Origin: Mycolicibacterium mageritense
GTDB lineage: Bacteria; Actinomycetota; Actinomycetes; Mycobacteriales; Mycobacteriaceae
Length of the DNA: 64,000 nt
NCBI RefSeq assembly: GCF_010727475.1
Contig: NZ_AP022567.1
Span: 3,782,001 to 3,846,000, forward strand
Direction: 5' to 3'
The notes beneath the pieces are model-generated. The model saw only the letters and a program-made list of their open reading frames with translations. It made no database searches and was not told the origin of the DNA. The position numbers were made by a program, and so were the translations under genes. How positions within the stretch are numbered: position 1 is the first letter of the stretch; each line of letters starts with the position of its first letter. Positions 41,467 through 50,251 of the stretch are shown piece by piece.

Positions 41467-42303
41467 TCAATCTAGAGCGGTAAGCCTGAAGAGCGCCGAC
41501 ACCGGGCCGTGGCCGTGGCCCAGCGGATAGGCCGCCCGCAGGCATTCGGTCACCCACTGCTTGGCGAAGGCCACCGCGTCGGGCACCGAACAGCCGTGTG
41601 CCAGCGCGCTCGCCGTGGCCGCCGCAAGGGTGTCGCCCGCACCGTGGTCATGGCCGGTGTCGATGCGTTCCGCGTCGAACTCGTGGAACTCGGTGCCGTC
41701 GAACAACAGGTCCGGGGCACGCGTCGAGGTCCGCAGGTGGCCGCCCTTGACCAGCGCCCATTTCGGGCCGAGCGCGTGCAGGGCCTTGGCGGCGTCACGC
41801 TGCGTCGCGGTGTCCACGACGTCGATACCGGTGAGCAACCGGACCTCGTCGAGGTTCGGAGTGACGAGCGTGGCGAGCGGAAACAGCCTGGTGCGCAGGG
41901 CATCCAGTGCGCTGGGATGCAGCAGCGGGTCACCGTGCATCGACGCGCACACCGGATCCACCACCAGCGGTGCGTCGAGGCTCAGCTGGTCCCACGTCTC
42001 GGCGACGGTCTCGATGATCGCCGACGACGCGAGCATGCCGGTCTTGGCGGCCTGCAACCCGATGTCGGAGGCCACGGCCTCGAGCTGGTCCGAGATCACG
42101 TCCAGCGGAACCTCGTGAAAACCCTTGACGCCCACGGAGTTCTGCACGGTCACCGCAGTCACGGTGACCAGGCCGTGCAGGCCGAGCATCGCGAACGTAC
42201 GCATGTCGGCCTGGATGCCTGCACCGCCACCGGAATCCGACCCGGCGATGGTCATCACCCGGTGCGGCGTCTGGCCCGGCGGGGTCAGCGGAAGGAAATT
42301 CAT
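41467..42303 (-). CDS. thiD: Hydroxymethylpyrimidine (phosphate) kinase
   Basis: 278 residues. Ribokinase fold: TIAGSDSGGGAGIQADM at the N-terminus, VDPVCASMHG in the middle, and the C-terminal phosphate-binding GHDHGAGDTLAAATAS with the catalytic Asp. It phosphorylates HMP and HMP-P to HMP-PP for thiamine synthesis. ATG 42303 overlaps the thiC stop by four bases (ATGA), so it shares the riboswitch-controlled transcript. Confidence 0.95.
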   Translation of the reverse strand: MNFLPLTPPGQTPHRVMTIAGSDSGGGAGIQADMRTFAMLGLHGLVTVTAVTVQNSVGVKGFHEVPLDVISDQLEAVASDIGLQAAKTGMLASSAIIETVAETWDQLSLDAPLVVDPVCASMHGDPLLHPSALDALRTRLFPLATLVTPNLDEVRLLTGIDVVDTATQRDAAKALHALGPKWALVKGGHLRTSTRAPDLLFDGTEFHEFDAERIDTGHDHGAGDTLAAATASALAHGCSVPDAVAFAKQWVTECLRAAYPLGHGHGPVSALFRLTALD

Positions 42304-43901
42304 GACGTTGCCAGTGGTAGATACACCCTGTTGCCGTGGTCGGCGAACTCCTGCGATTTCTCCGCCATGCCCTGCGCGATCTCGTCGGGCACTCCATTGG
42401 GGTAGGCATCCCGGATATCTTGGGTGATCCGCATCGAGCAGAACTTGGGCCCGCACATCGAGCAGAAGTGCGCGGTCTTGGCGGGTTCGGCCGGCAGCGT
42501 CTCGTCGTGGAACTCCCGGGCGGTGTCCGGATCCAGCGACAGTGCGAACTGGTCATGCCAGCGGAACTCGAAGCGCGCCTTGGACAACGCGTCGTCGCGT
42601 TCTTGGGCCCGTGGGTGGCCCTTGGCGAGGTCGGCGGCGTGTGCGGCGATCTTGTAGGCGATCACGCCGTCCTTGACGTCCTTGCGATCCGGCAGGCCCA
42701 GGTGTTCCTTGGGCGTGACGTAGCACAGCATCGCGGTGCCGGCCTGGGCGATGATCGCCGCGCCGATGGCCGACGTGATGTGGTCATAGGCCGGCGCGAT
42801 GTCGGTCGCCAGCGGGCCCAGCGTGTAGAACGGGGCCTCTTCGCAGAGTTCCTCCTCCAGCCGCACGTTCTCGACGATCTTGTGCATCGGCACGTGGCCG
42901 GGGCCTTCGATCATCACCTGCACGCCATGGGACTTCGCGATCTTGGTGAGTTCACCGAGCGTACGCAGCTCGGCGAACTGGGCCTCGTCGTTGGCGTCGG
43001 CGATCGACCCGGGGCGCAGGCCGTCACCCAGGGAGAACGTCACGTCATAGCGGGCCAGGATCTCGCACAGTTCGTGGAAGTTGGTGTACAGGAACGACTC
43101 CTGATGATGCGCGAGGCACCAGGCCGCCATGATCGACCCGCCGCGGCTCACGATGCCGGTGACCCGGTTGACGGTCAGCGGGATGTAGCGCAGCAGCACG
43201 CCTGCGTGCACCGTCATGTAGTCGACGCCCTGCTCGCACTGCTCGATCACGGTGTCGCGGTAGAGCTCCCACGTCATCTTGGTGGGATCGCCGTTGACCT
43301 TCTCCAGCGCCTGGTAGATCGGCACGGTGCCGACCGGGACGGGGGAGTTGCGCAGGATCCACTCGCGGGTCTCATGGATGTTGCGGCCGGTGGACAGGTC
43401 CATGATGGTGTCGGCGCCCCAGCGGGTGGCCCACACCATCTTGTCGACCTCTTCACCGATGGAGCTGGTGACCGCCGAATTGCCGATGTTGGCATTGACT
43501 TTCACCGCGAACGCCTTGCCGATGATCATCGGCTCGCTCTCGGGGTGGTTGTGGTTGGCGGGGATCACGGCCCGGCCCCTGGCGACCTCGTCGCGCACAA
43601 GCTCCGGCGAAACCCCTTCGCGCGCAGCGATGAACGCCATCTCGGCGGTGATCTCGCCGGCACGTGCACGTTGCAGCTGGGTGCCGCGGTCGCGCACCAC
43701 CCCTGGGCGGGGCGGCAGACCCTTGGTGAGGTCGATGGTGGCGTCCTCGTCGGTGTACGGACCCGAGGTGTCGTAGAGGTCGAGGTGCTCACCGTTGGTC
43801 AGATTGACCCTGCGGAACGGCACCCCGTCGACGTAGATCTTGGTGCTACCGGTGATGGGGCCGGTGGTCACGGAGGCGTCGACAACAACAGCACTGCTCA
43901 T
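42300..43901 (-). CDS. thiC: Phosphomethylpyrimidine synthase
   Basis: 533 residues. Radical-SAM enzyme that rearranges aminoimidazole ribotide into HMP-P. The C-terminal cluster motif HFCSMCGPKFCSM (C-x2-C-x4-C) holds the [4Fe-4S] cluster. The body contains RGGSIMAAWCLAHHQESFLYTN and the zinc-site EGPGHVPMHKI. Normal length. It is preceded by a TPP riboswitch whose conserved 3' element supplies the GGGAG Shine-Dalgarno sequence seven bases before the ATG. Confidence 0.97.
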   Translation of the reverse strand: MSSAVVVDASVTTGPITGSTKIYVDGVPFRRVNLTNGEHLDLYDTSGPYTDEDATIDLTKGLPPRPGVVRDRGTQLQRARAGEITAEMAFIAAREGVSPELVRDEVARGRAVIPANHNHPESEPMIIGKAFAVKVNANIGNSAVTSSIGEEVDKMVWATRWGADTIMDLSTGRNIHETREWILRNSPVPVGTVPIYQALEKVNGDPTKMTWELYRDTVIEQCEQGVDYMTVHAGVLLRYIPLTVNRVTGIVSRGGSIMAAWCLAHHQESFLYTNFHELCEILARYDVTFSLGDGLRPGSIADANDEAQFAELRTLGELTKIAKSHGVQVMIEGPGHVPMHKIVENVRLEEELCEEAPFYTLGPLATDIAPAYDHITSAIGAAIIAQAGTAMLCYVTPKEHLGLPDRKDVKDGVIAYKIAAHAADLAKGHPRAQERDDALSKARFEFRWHDQFALSLDPDTAREFHDETLPAEPAKTAHFCSMCGPKFCSMRITQDIRDAYPNGVPDEIAQGMAEKSQEFADHGNRVYLPLATS

Positions 43902-43902
43902 G

Positions 43903-44003
43903 AAAAATCTCCCTACGCCGGCATTACCCGGTCAGGTTCTTACGGTCGACGGGCCTACCCGTCCTCTCAGCGCGCTCGGTGCGCGCTCCCGCGTGGTTTG
44001 TTT
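43903..44003 (-). ncRNA. TPP riboswitch (THI element)
   Basis: Read on the minus strand, the conserved blocks appear in order: CGCGGGAGCG, CTGAGAGG (43970-43963), ACCTGACC (43937-43930), and AATGCCGGCGTAGGGA (43925-43910). These are the pyrimidine- and pyrophosphate-sensor elements of the THI box. Between the first two a GC-rich hairpin (GAGCGCGC class) forms a P3-like arm. The 3' GGGAG is also the thiC ribosome-binding site, so ligand binding should block translation. No intrinsic terminator is visible. Boundaries are approximate. Confidence 0.93.
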
Positions 44004-44097
44004 CTGGCAGTGCCCAACCTAGCGCAGTCGGTACGGCCGGGGGAACCGGATTGCGGTTCCCAGTGAATTGCCAGGTGGCCCGGTGCGGCGGCACGAA

Positions 44098-44127
44098 TTG
44101 CCGTTCGTTGATTTGCATAGCTAATAT
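44098..44127 (+). promoter_or_regulatory. Promoter of DHA2 efflux gene
   Basis: TTGCCG (44098-44103) and TAATAT (44122-44127) with an 18-bp spacer. The predicted start, about 44134, rules out a GTG at 44130 as start codon. The 8-bp direct repeat GAATTGCC at 44065 and 44095 overlaps the -35 and could be a regulator site. Confidence 0.5.
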
Positions 44128-44186
44128 ATGTGTTCTGGGTTGTGCGAACCCGACGACAGATCACGACAGGCTTGACTTCCACCGAC

Positions 44187-45956
44187 ATGACGGCAGATAT
44201 GACGACGACTGGATCCGAAACCGACACCGCCACCGACACCGCTGCAGCCGAGACCGCGCGCCGACGCGTGCGCATGGATCACGACCACCCGCTGTACAAG
44301 TGGATCGCGCTGTCCAACACCACCCTCGGCACGTTGATGGCGACCATCAACGCCTCGATCGTGCTGATCTCACTGCCCGCGATCTTCCGCGGCATCGGGC
44401 TCAACCCGCTGGCGCCGGCCAACGTCAGCTACCTGCTGTGGATGCTCATGGGCTACCTCGTGGTGACCGCGGTGCTCGTGGTGCTGTTCGGCCGGCTCGG
44501 CGACATGTACGGCCGCGTCCGCATCTACAACCTCGGATTCGTGGTGTTCACGGTCGCCGCGATCGCACTGTCGATCGATCCGTTCGACCTCGGTGGCGGC
44601 GCGGTGTGGCTGATCGCCTGGCGCGTCGTGCAGGGCGTCGGCGGGGCGATGCTCATGGCGTCGTCGTCGGCGATCCTCACCGACGCGTTCCCCGCCAACC
44701 AGCGCGGCATGGCGCTCGGCGTCAACATGGTCGCCGCGGTCGCGGGTTCGTTCCTCGGACTGCTCATCGGTGGGGTGCTCTCCGAATGGGACTGGCGGGC
44801 CATCTTCTGGGTGGGTGTCCCGGTCGGCATCCTCGGCACCATCTGGAGCTACCGGTCGCTGCGTGAACTCGGGGTACGCAGCCCCGGCCGGCTGGACTGG
44901 GCGGGCACCCTGACGTTCGGCATCGGTCTGACGGTGCTGCTGACCGGCATCACGTACGGCATCCAGCCCTACGGCGACTCGACCACGGGCTGGACCAACC
45001 CATGGGTGCTGGGTTCGATCATCGGCGGAGTGCTGCTTCTGGTCGCGTTCTGTTTCATCGAGCTGCACGTCGAGCATCCGATGATGAACATCAGGCTCTT
45101 CCGCTCGGCCGCGTTCGGCATGGGCAACCTGGCGGGGCTGATGTCCTCGGTGGGACGCGGTGGCCTGCAGTTCATGCTCATCATCTGGTTGCAGGGCATT
45201 TGGCTGCCGCTGCACGGATACAGCTTCGAGTCGACACCGCTGTGGGCGGGCATCTACATGCTGCCGATGACCATCGGCTTCCTGGTGTCGGGCCCGTTGG
45301 CCGGGACGCTGTCAGACCGCTACGGCGCCCGCCCGTTCACCGTCGGCGGCATGCTGCTGATGGCCGTCACGTTCGTCGCCCTGGTGATGATCCCGGTCGA
45401 CTTCAACTACTGGCTGTTCGCGGCCCTGGTGTTCCTCAATGGGCTCGGCGGCGGCATCTTCACCGCACCCAACACGGCCGCGATCATGTCATCGGTGCCC
45501 GCCGCCGAACGCGGTGCGGCGTCGGGCGTGCGGGCGACGTTCTTCAATGCGGGCTCGTCACTGTCGATCGGGATCTTCTTCTCGCTCATGATCATCGGAC
45601 TGGCCGGAACCCTGCCCAGCGCGATGAGCGCCGGGTTGGAACAGCAAGGTGTCGCCCCCGCCGTGGCGCAGGACGTCGCGCAGCTGCCGCCGGTCGGCAG
45701 CCTTTTCGCGGCGTTCCTGGGCTACAACCCGATCGCCGAGCTGCTCGCACCGTCGCACGCGCTGCAGCAGCCCGGGGTCAACGCCGACGTGCTCACGGGT
45801 CAGGAGTTCTTCCCGCGGCTCATCACCGAGCCGTTCCACTCCGGGCTCACGGTGGTGTTCGTCGCCGCCGCGGTGATGATGGTGATCGGTGCGATCGCGT
45901 CGATGTTCAACGCGGGGCGCTACGGCACGGAGGCCGGAGCCGACAACGCGGCGTGA
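44187..45956 (+). CDS. MFS multidrug efflux transporter, DHA2 (14-TM) family
   Basis: 589 residues from the ATG at 44187; an ATG at 44199 is equally possible and no good Shine-Dalgarno sequence distinguishes them. Features: TM1 with TLGTLMATINASIVLISLPAIF (the D-x-TI-like motif region), loop motif LFGRLGDMYGRVRI, antiporter motif GAMLMASSSAILTDAFP, and GPLAGTLSDRYGARPF in the second half. Fourteen membrane segments. Likely exports drugs or lipids with proton exchange. It is divergent from thiC and not in the M. tuberculosis order at this point, so it is accessory. Confidence 0.9.
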   Translation: MTADMTTTGSETDTATDTAAAETARRRVRMDHDHPLYKWIALSNTTLGTLMATINASIVLISLPAIFRGIGLNPLAPANVSYLLWMLMGYLVVTAVLVVLFGRLGDMYGRVRIYNLGFVVFTVAAIALSIDPFDLGGGAVWLIAWRVVQGVGGAMLMASSSAILTDAFPANQRGMALGVNMVAAVAGSFLGLLIGGVLSEWDWRAIFWVGVPVGILGTIWSYRSLRELGVRSPGRLDWAGTLTFGIGLTVLLTGITYGIQPYGDSTTGWTNPWVLGSIIGGVLLLVAFCFIELHVEHPMMNIRLFRSAAFGMGNLAGLMSSVGRGGLQFMLIIWLQGIWLPLHGYSFESTPLWAGIYMLPMTIGFLVSGPLAGTLSDRYGARPFTVGGMLLMAVTFVALVMIPVDFNYWLFAALVFLNGLGGGIFTAPNTAAIMSSVPAAERGAASGVRATFFNAGSSLSIGIFFSLMIIGLAGTLPSAMSAGLEQQGVAPAVAQDVAQLPPVGSLFAAFLGYNPIAELLAPSHALQQPGVNADVLTGQEFFPRLITEPFHSGLTVVFVAAAVMMVIGAIASMFNAGRYGTEAGADNAA

Positions 45957-45959
45957 CGC

Positions 45960-46646
45960 TCACTGATATCGCAGCGCCGCAACCGATTTGGTGAGTAGAT
46001 CCTGTAGCACGTCGGCGTTGGCATCGCCCTGGACGACGACGGCCGTGGTCGGGCTGAGCGTGGCCACGAACGTGTAGCGGTCCATCGATCGGGTGGTCTG
46101 CTTGAGGTTGACGTTGAGATGGATCCGCACGCCCATGGTGTCGGCTCCGCTGATGTCCGGTCCGGCAATGCGCTCGACGGTGCCCTCCGCGACACCGGGT
46201 GACCGGACACTGACATGGTCGCAACCCGCGCCGACCTCGCTACGTGCCGGGGTCGGAGACTGGACTGCGATCACGGTGATGGGTTCGACGCCCTGCGCGT
46301 CGAGGCCTTCCGACCGGGCCCCCGCCGTCGCGGGCACCGGTTTGAGCATCGTGTCGCAGTGCGGGGGATCGAACGTGAACGGCATGGCGCCCGACAACCC
46401 GCCCAACTGGTCGACCTGTTCCTGCGTAAGGGTGATCGGGGGCAGCGGCTTCACCGTGTAGCCGGGCGGAAACTGGTTCTGCAGCTCGTGAATTCGGGTG
46501 ATGTCGTAGCCGCCCGCGGGCTCGACCGCGGGCGCCGATGCGGCCGGTGAACTGCCGGTCGGTGCTTCCGGAGCGTCGGCGCCGCACCCGGAAACCGTCA
46601 GCGCCGTGAGCAACGCGACGAACCCGAGGCGCACCCAGCTGGACAT
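45960..46646 (-). CDS. Lipoprotein, DUF5642-like
   Basis: 228 residues. The signal peptide ends in the lipobox TVSGC (Cys about 21), followed by a Ser/Pro/Ala linker. The globular part has two cysteines (DPPHCDTML and GAGCDHVSV) and ends ALRYQ. It resembles the mycobacterial DUF5642 lipoproteins that look like sensor-domain proteins of the PknH extracellular type. Convergent with the efflux gene, four bases apart. Function unknown. Confidence 0.75.
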   Translation of the reverse strand: MSSWVRLGFVALLTALTVSGCGADAPEAPTGSSPAASAPAVEPAGGYDITRIHELQNQFPPGYTVKPLPPITLTQEQVDQLGGLSGAMPFTFDPPHCDTMLKPVPATAGARSEGLDAQGVEPITVIAVQSPTPARSEVGAGCDHVSVRSPGVAEGTVERIAGPDISGADTMGVRIHLNVNLKQTTRSMDRYTFVATLSPTTAVVVQGDANADVLQDLLTKSVAALRYQ

Positions 46647-46665
46647 CGGTCGAGACTAACCGGGT

Positions 46666-47136
46666 TCAGCCCGTCGCCGACGGGACGCCCCACGAGAACT
46701 GTGACGCCGCGATGTGCTGTGGTTCGAGATACCCGGGCACGCCGCTCACGGCGGTGGCGCTGGCGAGGTAGCCGCCGGGCTTGAGCGGGATCAGCTGGTC
46801 GTTGTTCGGGAAGGTCACCGAGAACGAGTCACCGTCGTGGACGTCGCGGGTCTCCAGGTAATGATTGGTGTGTGCGGCCCACCGGCCGTCGGGCTCCTGA
46901 TTGGAAACCGACATCTCCATCTCGAACTGGATGGGTGTGCTGCCCAGGTTGGTCGTGCAGTTCGTGGCGTCCACCCGGCTGCCCACGTACTGCTGCCCGT
47001 TCACGTCGTAGATGAACGGCATGGCGACCGTGAAGGCACAGCCGACGAAGTGGACGTCGGCCTGCGCGTGCGGCACGGCAACCGTCGTCGCCGCACCGAT
47101 GATCACCGTGCACACCAACCCGCGGACTGTGCTCAT
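46666..47136 (-). CDS. Secreted protein of unknown function
   Basis: 156 residues. ATG 47136 follows GGGGGAAG. A cleavable signal peptide (about 1-27, ending PHAQA-DV) is followed by a beta-rich domain with two cysteines (FVGCAFTV and DATNCTTN) and GGYLASATAVSGVPGYLEPQ. No family recognised. It follows the GH114-like gene by 59 bp on the same strand. Confidence 0.7.
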   Translation of the reverse strand: MSTVRGLVCTVIIGAATTVAVPHAQADVHFVGCAFTVAMPFIYDVNGQQYVGSRVDATNCTTNLGSTPIQFEMEMSVSNQEPDGRWAAHTNHYLETRDVHDGDSFSVTFPNNDQLIPLKPGGYLASATAVSGVPGYLEPQHIAASQFSWGVPSATG

Positions 47137-47195
47137 GGCTTCCCCCTGGTCTTTGTCACATCGTAGGCACAGGGCTGCCCGCGTGAACGCACCGA

Positions 47196-48026
47196 TCAGC
47201 AGGTCTCCCGCCACGCGTCGAGCTCGACACGCTTGAGAATCGTGGCCAGCCCAAGGCTCTCCGCCTGCGGACACGCGACGTCGCGTGTCACGTGGTACTC
47301 CGCGCTGAACACCGGCTTTTTGCGATCGGTGAACGGTTCCAGCGCCGCGCACTCGTCGAATTCGATGCACTGCTCGACGACCGAGTAGTCGAACAGCTCG
47401 GCCAGCACCGCGGCCTGGTCGAGGTCGTTCTTGAGCCCGATGGCCAGTCCCCGCTCATGGGCCAGATCGGCCAGCATGCGGTTGAAGCGCAACTGGTCTT
47501 CTGCGCCGATGTCGAAACCGGTGTCCTGTAGATGGTTGTCTGCCCAATCTGGCTCGGCGCCGTCAAAACCCTTGTCCCGGCACATGTCCAGACGCGCGGC
47601 CAGGAGCGGGCGCAGCTTGTCGATTCGGCGGATGTCGAGCCACCGTTCGTCGGGCCAGCCTTGGACCGGGCCACCCAGCAGATCGGCGTCGAACGCTGCG
47701 CTGTCCGGGCGGTACGGCTCCCACGACCCCGCGGTGAAGTAACAGATCACGCGGCTCCCGCGGGCGTGCAGGGAATCCACCACGGCCGCCGAGTTGTCGA
47801 ACAGGTCGATGTCGAAGACCTCTGCCTGCACCGCCGTGTCGACCGGCTCGTCGTCCAGCTGCCATTGCCAGGTGGGCTTACCCGTCGGCTGCCACCACGG
47901 GCCGCTTGAGCTCGTCGATTCGGTTGAGCTGCCCGGTTCGGGTGCCGCGGCGCACCCCACTGCGCTCAGCAGGGCAAGAATCAGGATCGGCACGAGCCGT
48001 CCGTGCCAGCCACGGAGCATGGCCAT
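47196..48026 (-). CDS. GH114-like glycoside hydrolase lipoprotein
   Basis: 276 residues. Signal peptide with lipobox AVGC (Cys about 25), Ser-rich linker, then a TIM-barrel domain of the endo-alpha-1,4-polygalactosaminidase (GH114) family. The start is PTWQWQLDDEPVD; strand motifs are VFDIDLFDNSAA and VICYFTAGSWEPYRPD; the active-site acids are in FDGAEPDWADNHL, then LAIGLKNDLDQ. Substrates of the family are galactosaminogalactan-type polymers; for a mycobacterium the target is unknown. ATG 48026 is chosen over longer options because it begins the signal peptide. Confidence 0.8.
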   Translation of the reverse strand: MAMLRGWHGRLVPILILALLSAVGCAAAPEPGSSTESTSSSGPWWQPTGKPTWQWQLDDEPVDTAVQAEVFDIDLFDNSAAVVDSLHARGSRVICYFTAGSWEPYRPDSAAFDADLLGGPVQGWPDERWLDIRRIDKLRPLLAARLDMCRDKGFDGAEPDWADNHLQDTGFDIGAEDQLRFNRMLADLAHERGLAIGLKNDLDQAAVLAELFDYSVVEQCIEFDECAALEPFTDRKKPVFSAEYHVTRDVACPQAESLGLATILKRVELDAWRETC

Positions 48027-48090
48027 GATGCTACGCCCGCATGTCAATTTCCTTGCCGGGCTGATGATTCGCGCGCAGCTCCGGATTGGC

Positions 48091-48480
48091 TCAGCCGCGG
48101 CCCAACGTGACGGCGCGCAGCACGAACCCATCGAGACGACGGGTGATCACGGATCCGTCCGGGAAGTACTGAGCGATCCGCAGGTTGTCGTCGGCGACCT
48201 CCTCTGCCCATTCGACGGGCCAGCCGCCGTCGGCCAGACTGGTCTGAAATGCCTGGACGACGTCGTCGCGGGTCAGTTCGGACTCCACCACCTCTGCGGT
48301 GGTGGTGGCTCGATGCGATGCGGCGCCGGCGAACCCACGACCGCAGCCGCACGGCCCGTCAGGATCGTCGTGGTCCCGCGAGCAGGGCTCCTGGATCCAC
48401 ACCAATTCGCCCTGGATGCAGTAGTGGTAGTCCGTCGGCGCGTAGCCCTGCGTGTGCCCGGTTGCCACAAGAATTTTCAT
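48091..48480 (-). CDS. Conserved protein with Cys-rich centre, unknown function
   Basis: 129 residues starting MKILVATGHTQGYAPTDYHY. The centre has a cysteine cluster, QEPCSRDHDDPDGPCGCGRGF, which could bind zinc or iron. The second half is acidic and soluble (ELTRDDVVQAFQTSL). I recognise it only as a conserved mycobacterial type; no function can be given. ATG 48480 is preferred because the strand-forming N-terminus begins there. Confidence 0.7.
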   Translation of the reverse strand: MKILVATGHTQGYAPTDYHYCIQGELVWIQEPCSRDHDDPDGPCGCGRGFAGAASHRATTTAEVVESELTRDDVVQAFQTSLADGGWPVEWAEEVADDNLRIAQYFPDGSVITRRLDGFVLRAVTLGRG

Positions 48481-48555
48481 GTTCGGCCCTCCAGCTCGGA
48501 TGTTCCGAACCGTACGTGCGGGCACCGACAACTACGATGCTGGGCGAGGGGCAGG

Positions 48556-49338
48556 TCAGCCGAGCTCCACCAGCACCGGGGCGTGATCGCTGGGCTGCTT
48601 GCCCTTACGCTCCTCGCGCACGATCTCGGCGTGGTTGACCCGCCCGGCGAACGCGGGGGAGCCGAGGATGAAGTCGATCCGCATGCCCTGCTTCTTGGGG
48701 AACCGCAGCTGCGTGTAATCCCAGTAGGTGTAGACACCCGGGCCTGGCGTGAAAGGCCGTACCACATCGGTGAATTGGGCTTCGACGATCGATGTGAACG
48801 CGGTGCGCTCCAGTTCTGTGACGTGCGTGGATCCCTTGAAGAACTCTACGTCCCAGACGTCCTCGTCGGTGGGTGCGATGTTCCAGTCGCCCACCAGCGC
48901 GATCTGCGCCGCGGGATCGTCGGCCAGCCATTTCTGGGCGTTGTCGCGAAGCGCGGCAAGCCAATCCAGCTTGTAGGCATAGTGCGGCGAGCCGACCGTG
49001 CGGCCGTTCGGGATGTAGAGACTCCAGACCCGAACGCCGCCGCATGTCGCGGCGATCGCCCGGGCTTCGGCCACGGCCTCCCAGCCGGGCTGGTTGTCGA
49101 ACCCGATCTGCACATCGTCCAGGCCGACCCGGGACGCGATCGCCACGCCGTTCCACTGGTTGAAGCCGACGTGGGCGACCTCGTAGCCCAACGCGGCGAA
49201 CGGCATGGTGGGGAACTGCTCGTCGGTGCACTTGGTCTCCTGCATCGCGAGCACGTCGACGTCGGCGCGGGAGAGCCAATCGGTGACCCGGTCGACGCGG
49301 GTGCGGATCGAATTGACGTTCCAGGTGGCCAGGCGCAT
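48556..49338 (-). CDS. xthA: Exodeoxyribonuclease III (AP endonuclease)
   Basis: 260 residues. Endonuclease/exonuclease/phosphatase fold: MRLATWNVNSIRTRVD, the metal-binding Glu in LAMQETKC, VGDWNIAPTDEDV (Asp and Asn), and the final SDHAPVLVEL (Asp-His). Cleaves DNA at abasic sites and trims 3' ends in base-excision repair. It starts four bases after the GNAT gene, as with Rv0427c and Rv0428c in M. tuberculosis. Confidence 0.95.
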   Translation of the reverse strand: MRLATWNVNSIRTRVDRVTDWLSRADVDVLAMQETKCTDEQFPTMPFAALGYEVAHVGFNQWNGVAIASRVGLDDVQIGFDNQPGWEAVAEARAIAATCGGVRVWSLYIPNGRTVGSPHYAYKLDWLAALRDNAQKWLADDPAAQIALVGDWNIAPTDEDVWDVEFFKGSTHVTELERTAFTSIVEAQFTDVVRPFTPGPGVYTYWDYTQLRFPKKQGMRIDFILGSPAFAGRVNHAEIVREERKGKQPSDHAPVLVELG

Positions 49339-49342
49339 GAGG

Positions 49343-50251
49343 TTAGAGGTTACGGGCGGGCGCGAGGATGTCGTCGGCCAGGACGTAGCGCGTCTGGTGG
49401 TGCAGACGGAAGCCCAGCGCGGTGTACAGCGCGATGGCCGCATGGTTGTCGACCTCGACCTGGATGTAGGCGCGCTCGGCGCCCGTTTCGGCACCCCAGC
49501 TCACCAGGGCGTCGCACACCGCGCGGGCCTGGCCCTGCCTGCGATGCGCCGGGTCGACGCGGACCGAGGAGATGCCCAGCCAGCGGGCGCCGTCCGGTGC
49601 GGTCGTCACCGCGCCCCGGCCGACGGCGTACCCAGTCGATGCGAACGTCAACTCGCCGTCGATCACCGCGGTCAACACATCGACAGGCACCTCGCGCTCA
49701 TATATCCGCAGCCAGGCCGCATCCGGGTGCGGCGCCAGCGTGACGTCTGGCACCGGTGCAGCGGCGCCGGCGAGATCCCGCACCATGACCCGGGCCGGTT
49801 TGATGCCCTCGGCCCGGATCGGGACCAGCCGTTCGGGTAACGCGAGCCATGCGGGCAGCCCGCATTCGCGGTACCACTCGACGACCGCGGTCAGATCGGC
49901 GACCTGCGCCGAAACATCAAGTGGCAGAGCCGAGTTCGCCCTGCTGGTGACTCCGTGGCCGGCGCGCGCGAACCAACCGCCGAGCCACCGCTGCTCGGTG
50001 CCGGGCCACGCCAGCGCGGCCGCGTGTTCGAGCGCGCGGATCTCCGATGCCCGGACCGGGGCATGCGACAACTCGCGCACACTCACGACGTCAGCCTGCG
50101 CGACCGTGACGAGCTCGCCGGATTTGGTCCGCACCAGCACGGCGGGATCAACCTGCTCGACGTGCCCGACGACGTCGGTGAGCGGCTTGCCCGACCCGGG
50201 TGGCAGGCGATAGCGCAGGCTGACCCGGCTGCCCACCGCGGGCATGTCCAT
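49343..50251 (-). CDS. GNAT family N-acetyltransferase (Rv0428c-like)
   Basis: 302 residues. An N-terminal SH3-like part (MDMPAVGSRVSLRYRLP) is followed by a GNAT domain in the C-terminal third: ISSVRVDPAHRRQGQARAVC (acetyl-CoA loop R-R-x-G-x-A) and HAAIALYTALGFRLHHQTRY. The ATG overlaps the def stop (TGATG). The order def, GNAT, xthA is conserved in mycobacteria. The acetyl acceptor is unknown. Confidence 0.87.
   Translation of the reverse strand: MDMPAVGSRVSLRYRLPPGSGKPLTDVVGHVEQVDPAVLVRTKSGELVTVAQADVVSVRELSHAPVRASEIRALEHAAALAWPGTEQRWLGGWFARAGHGVTSRANSALPLDVSAQVADLTAVVEWYRECGLPAWLALPERLVPIRAEGIKPARVMVRDLAGAAAPVPDVTLAPHPDAAWLRIYEREVPVDVLTAVIDGELTFASTGYAVGRGAVTTAPDGARWLGISSVRVDPAHRRQGQARAVCDALVSWGAETGAERAYIQVEVDNHAAIALYTALGFRLHHQTRYVLADDILAPARNL

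Noticed and set aside
44130..44186. GTG at 44130 as start of the efflux gene
   Set aside because: It lies between the TAATAT -10 and the predicted transcription start, so it would not be on the mRNA.
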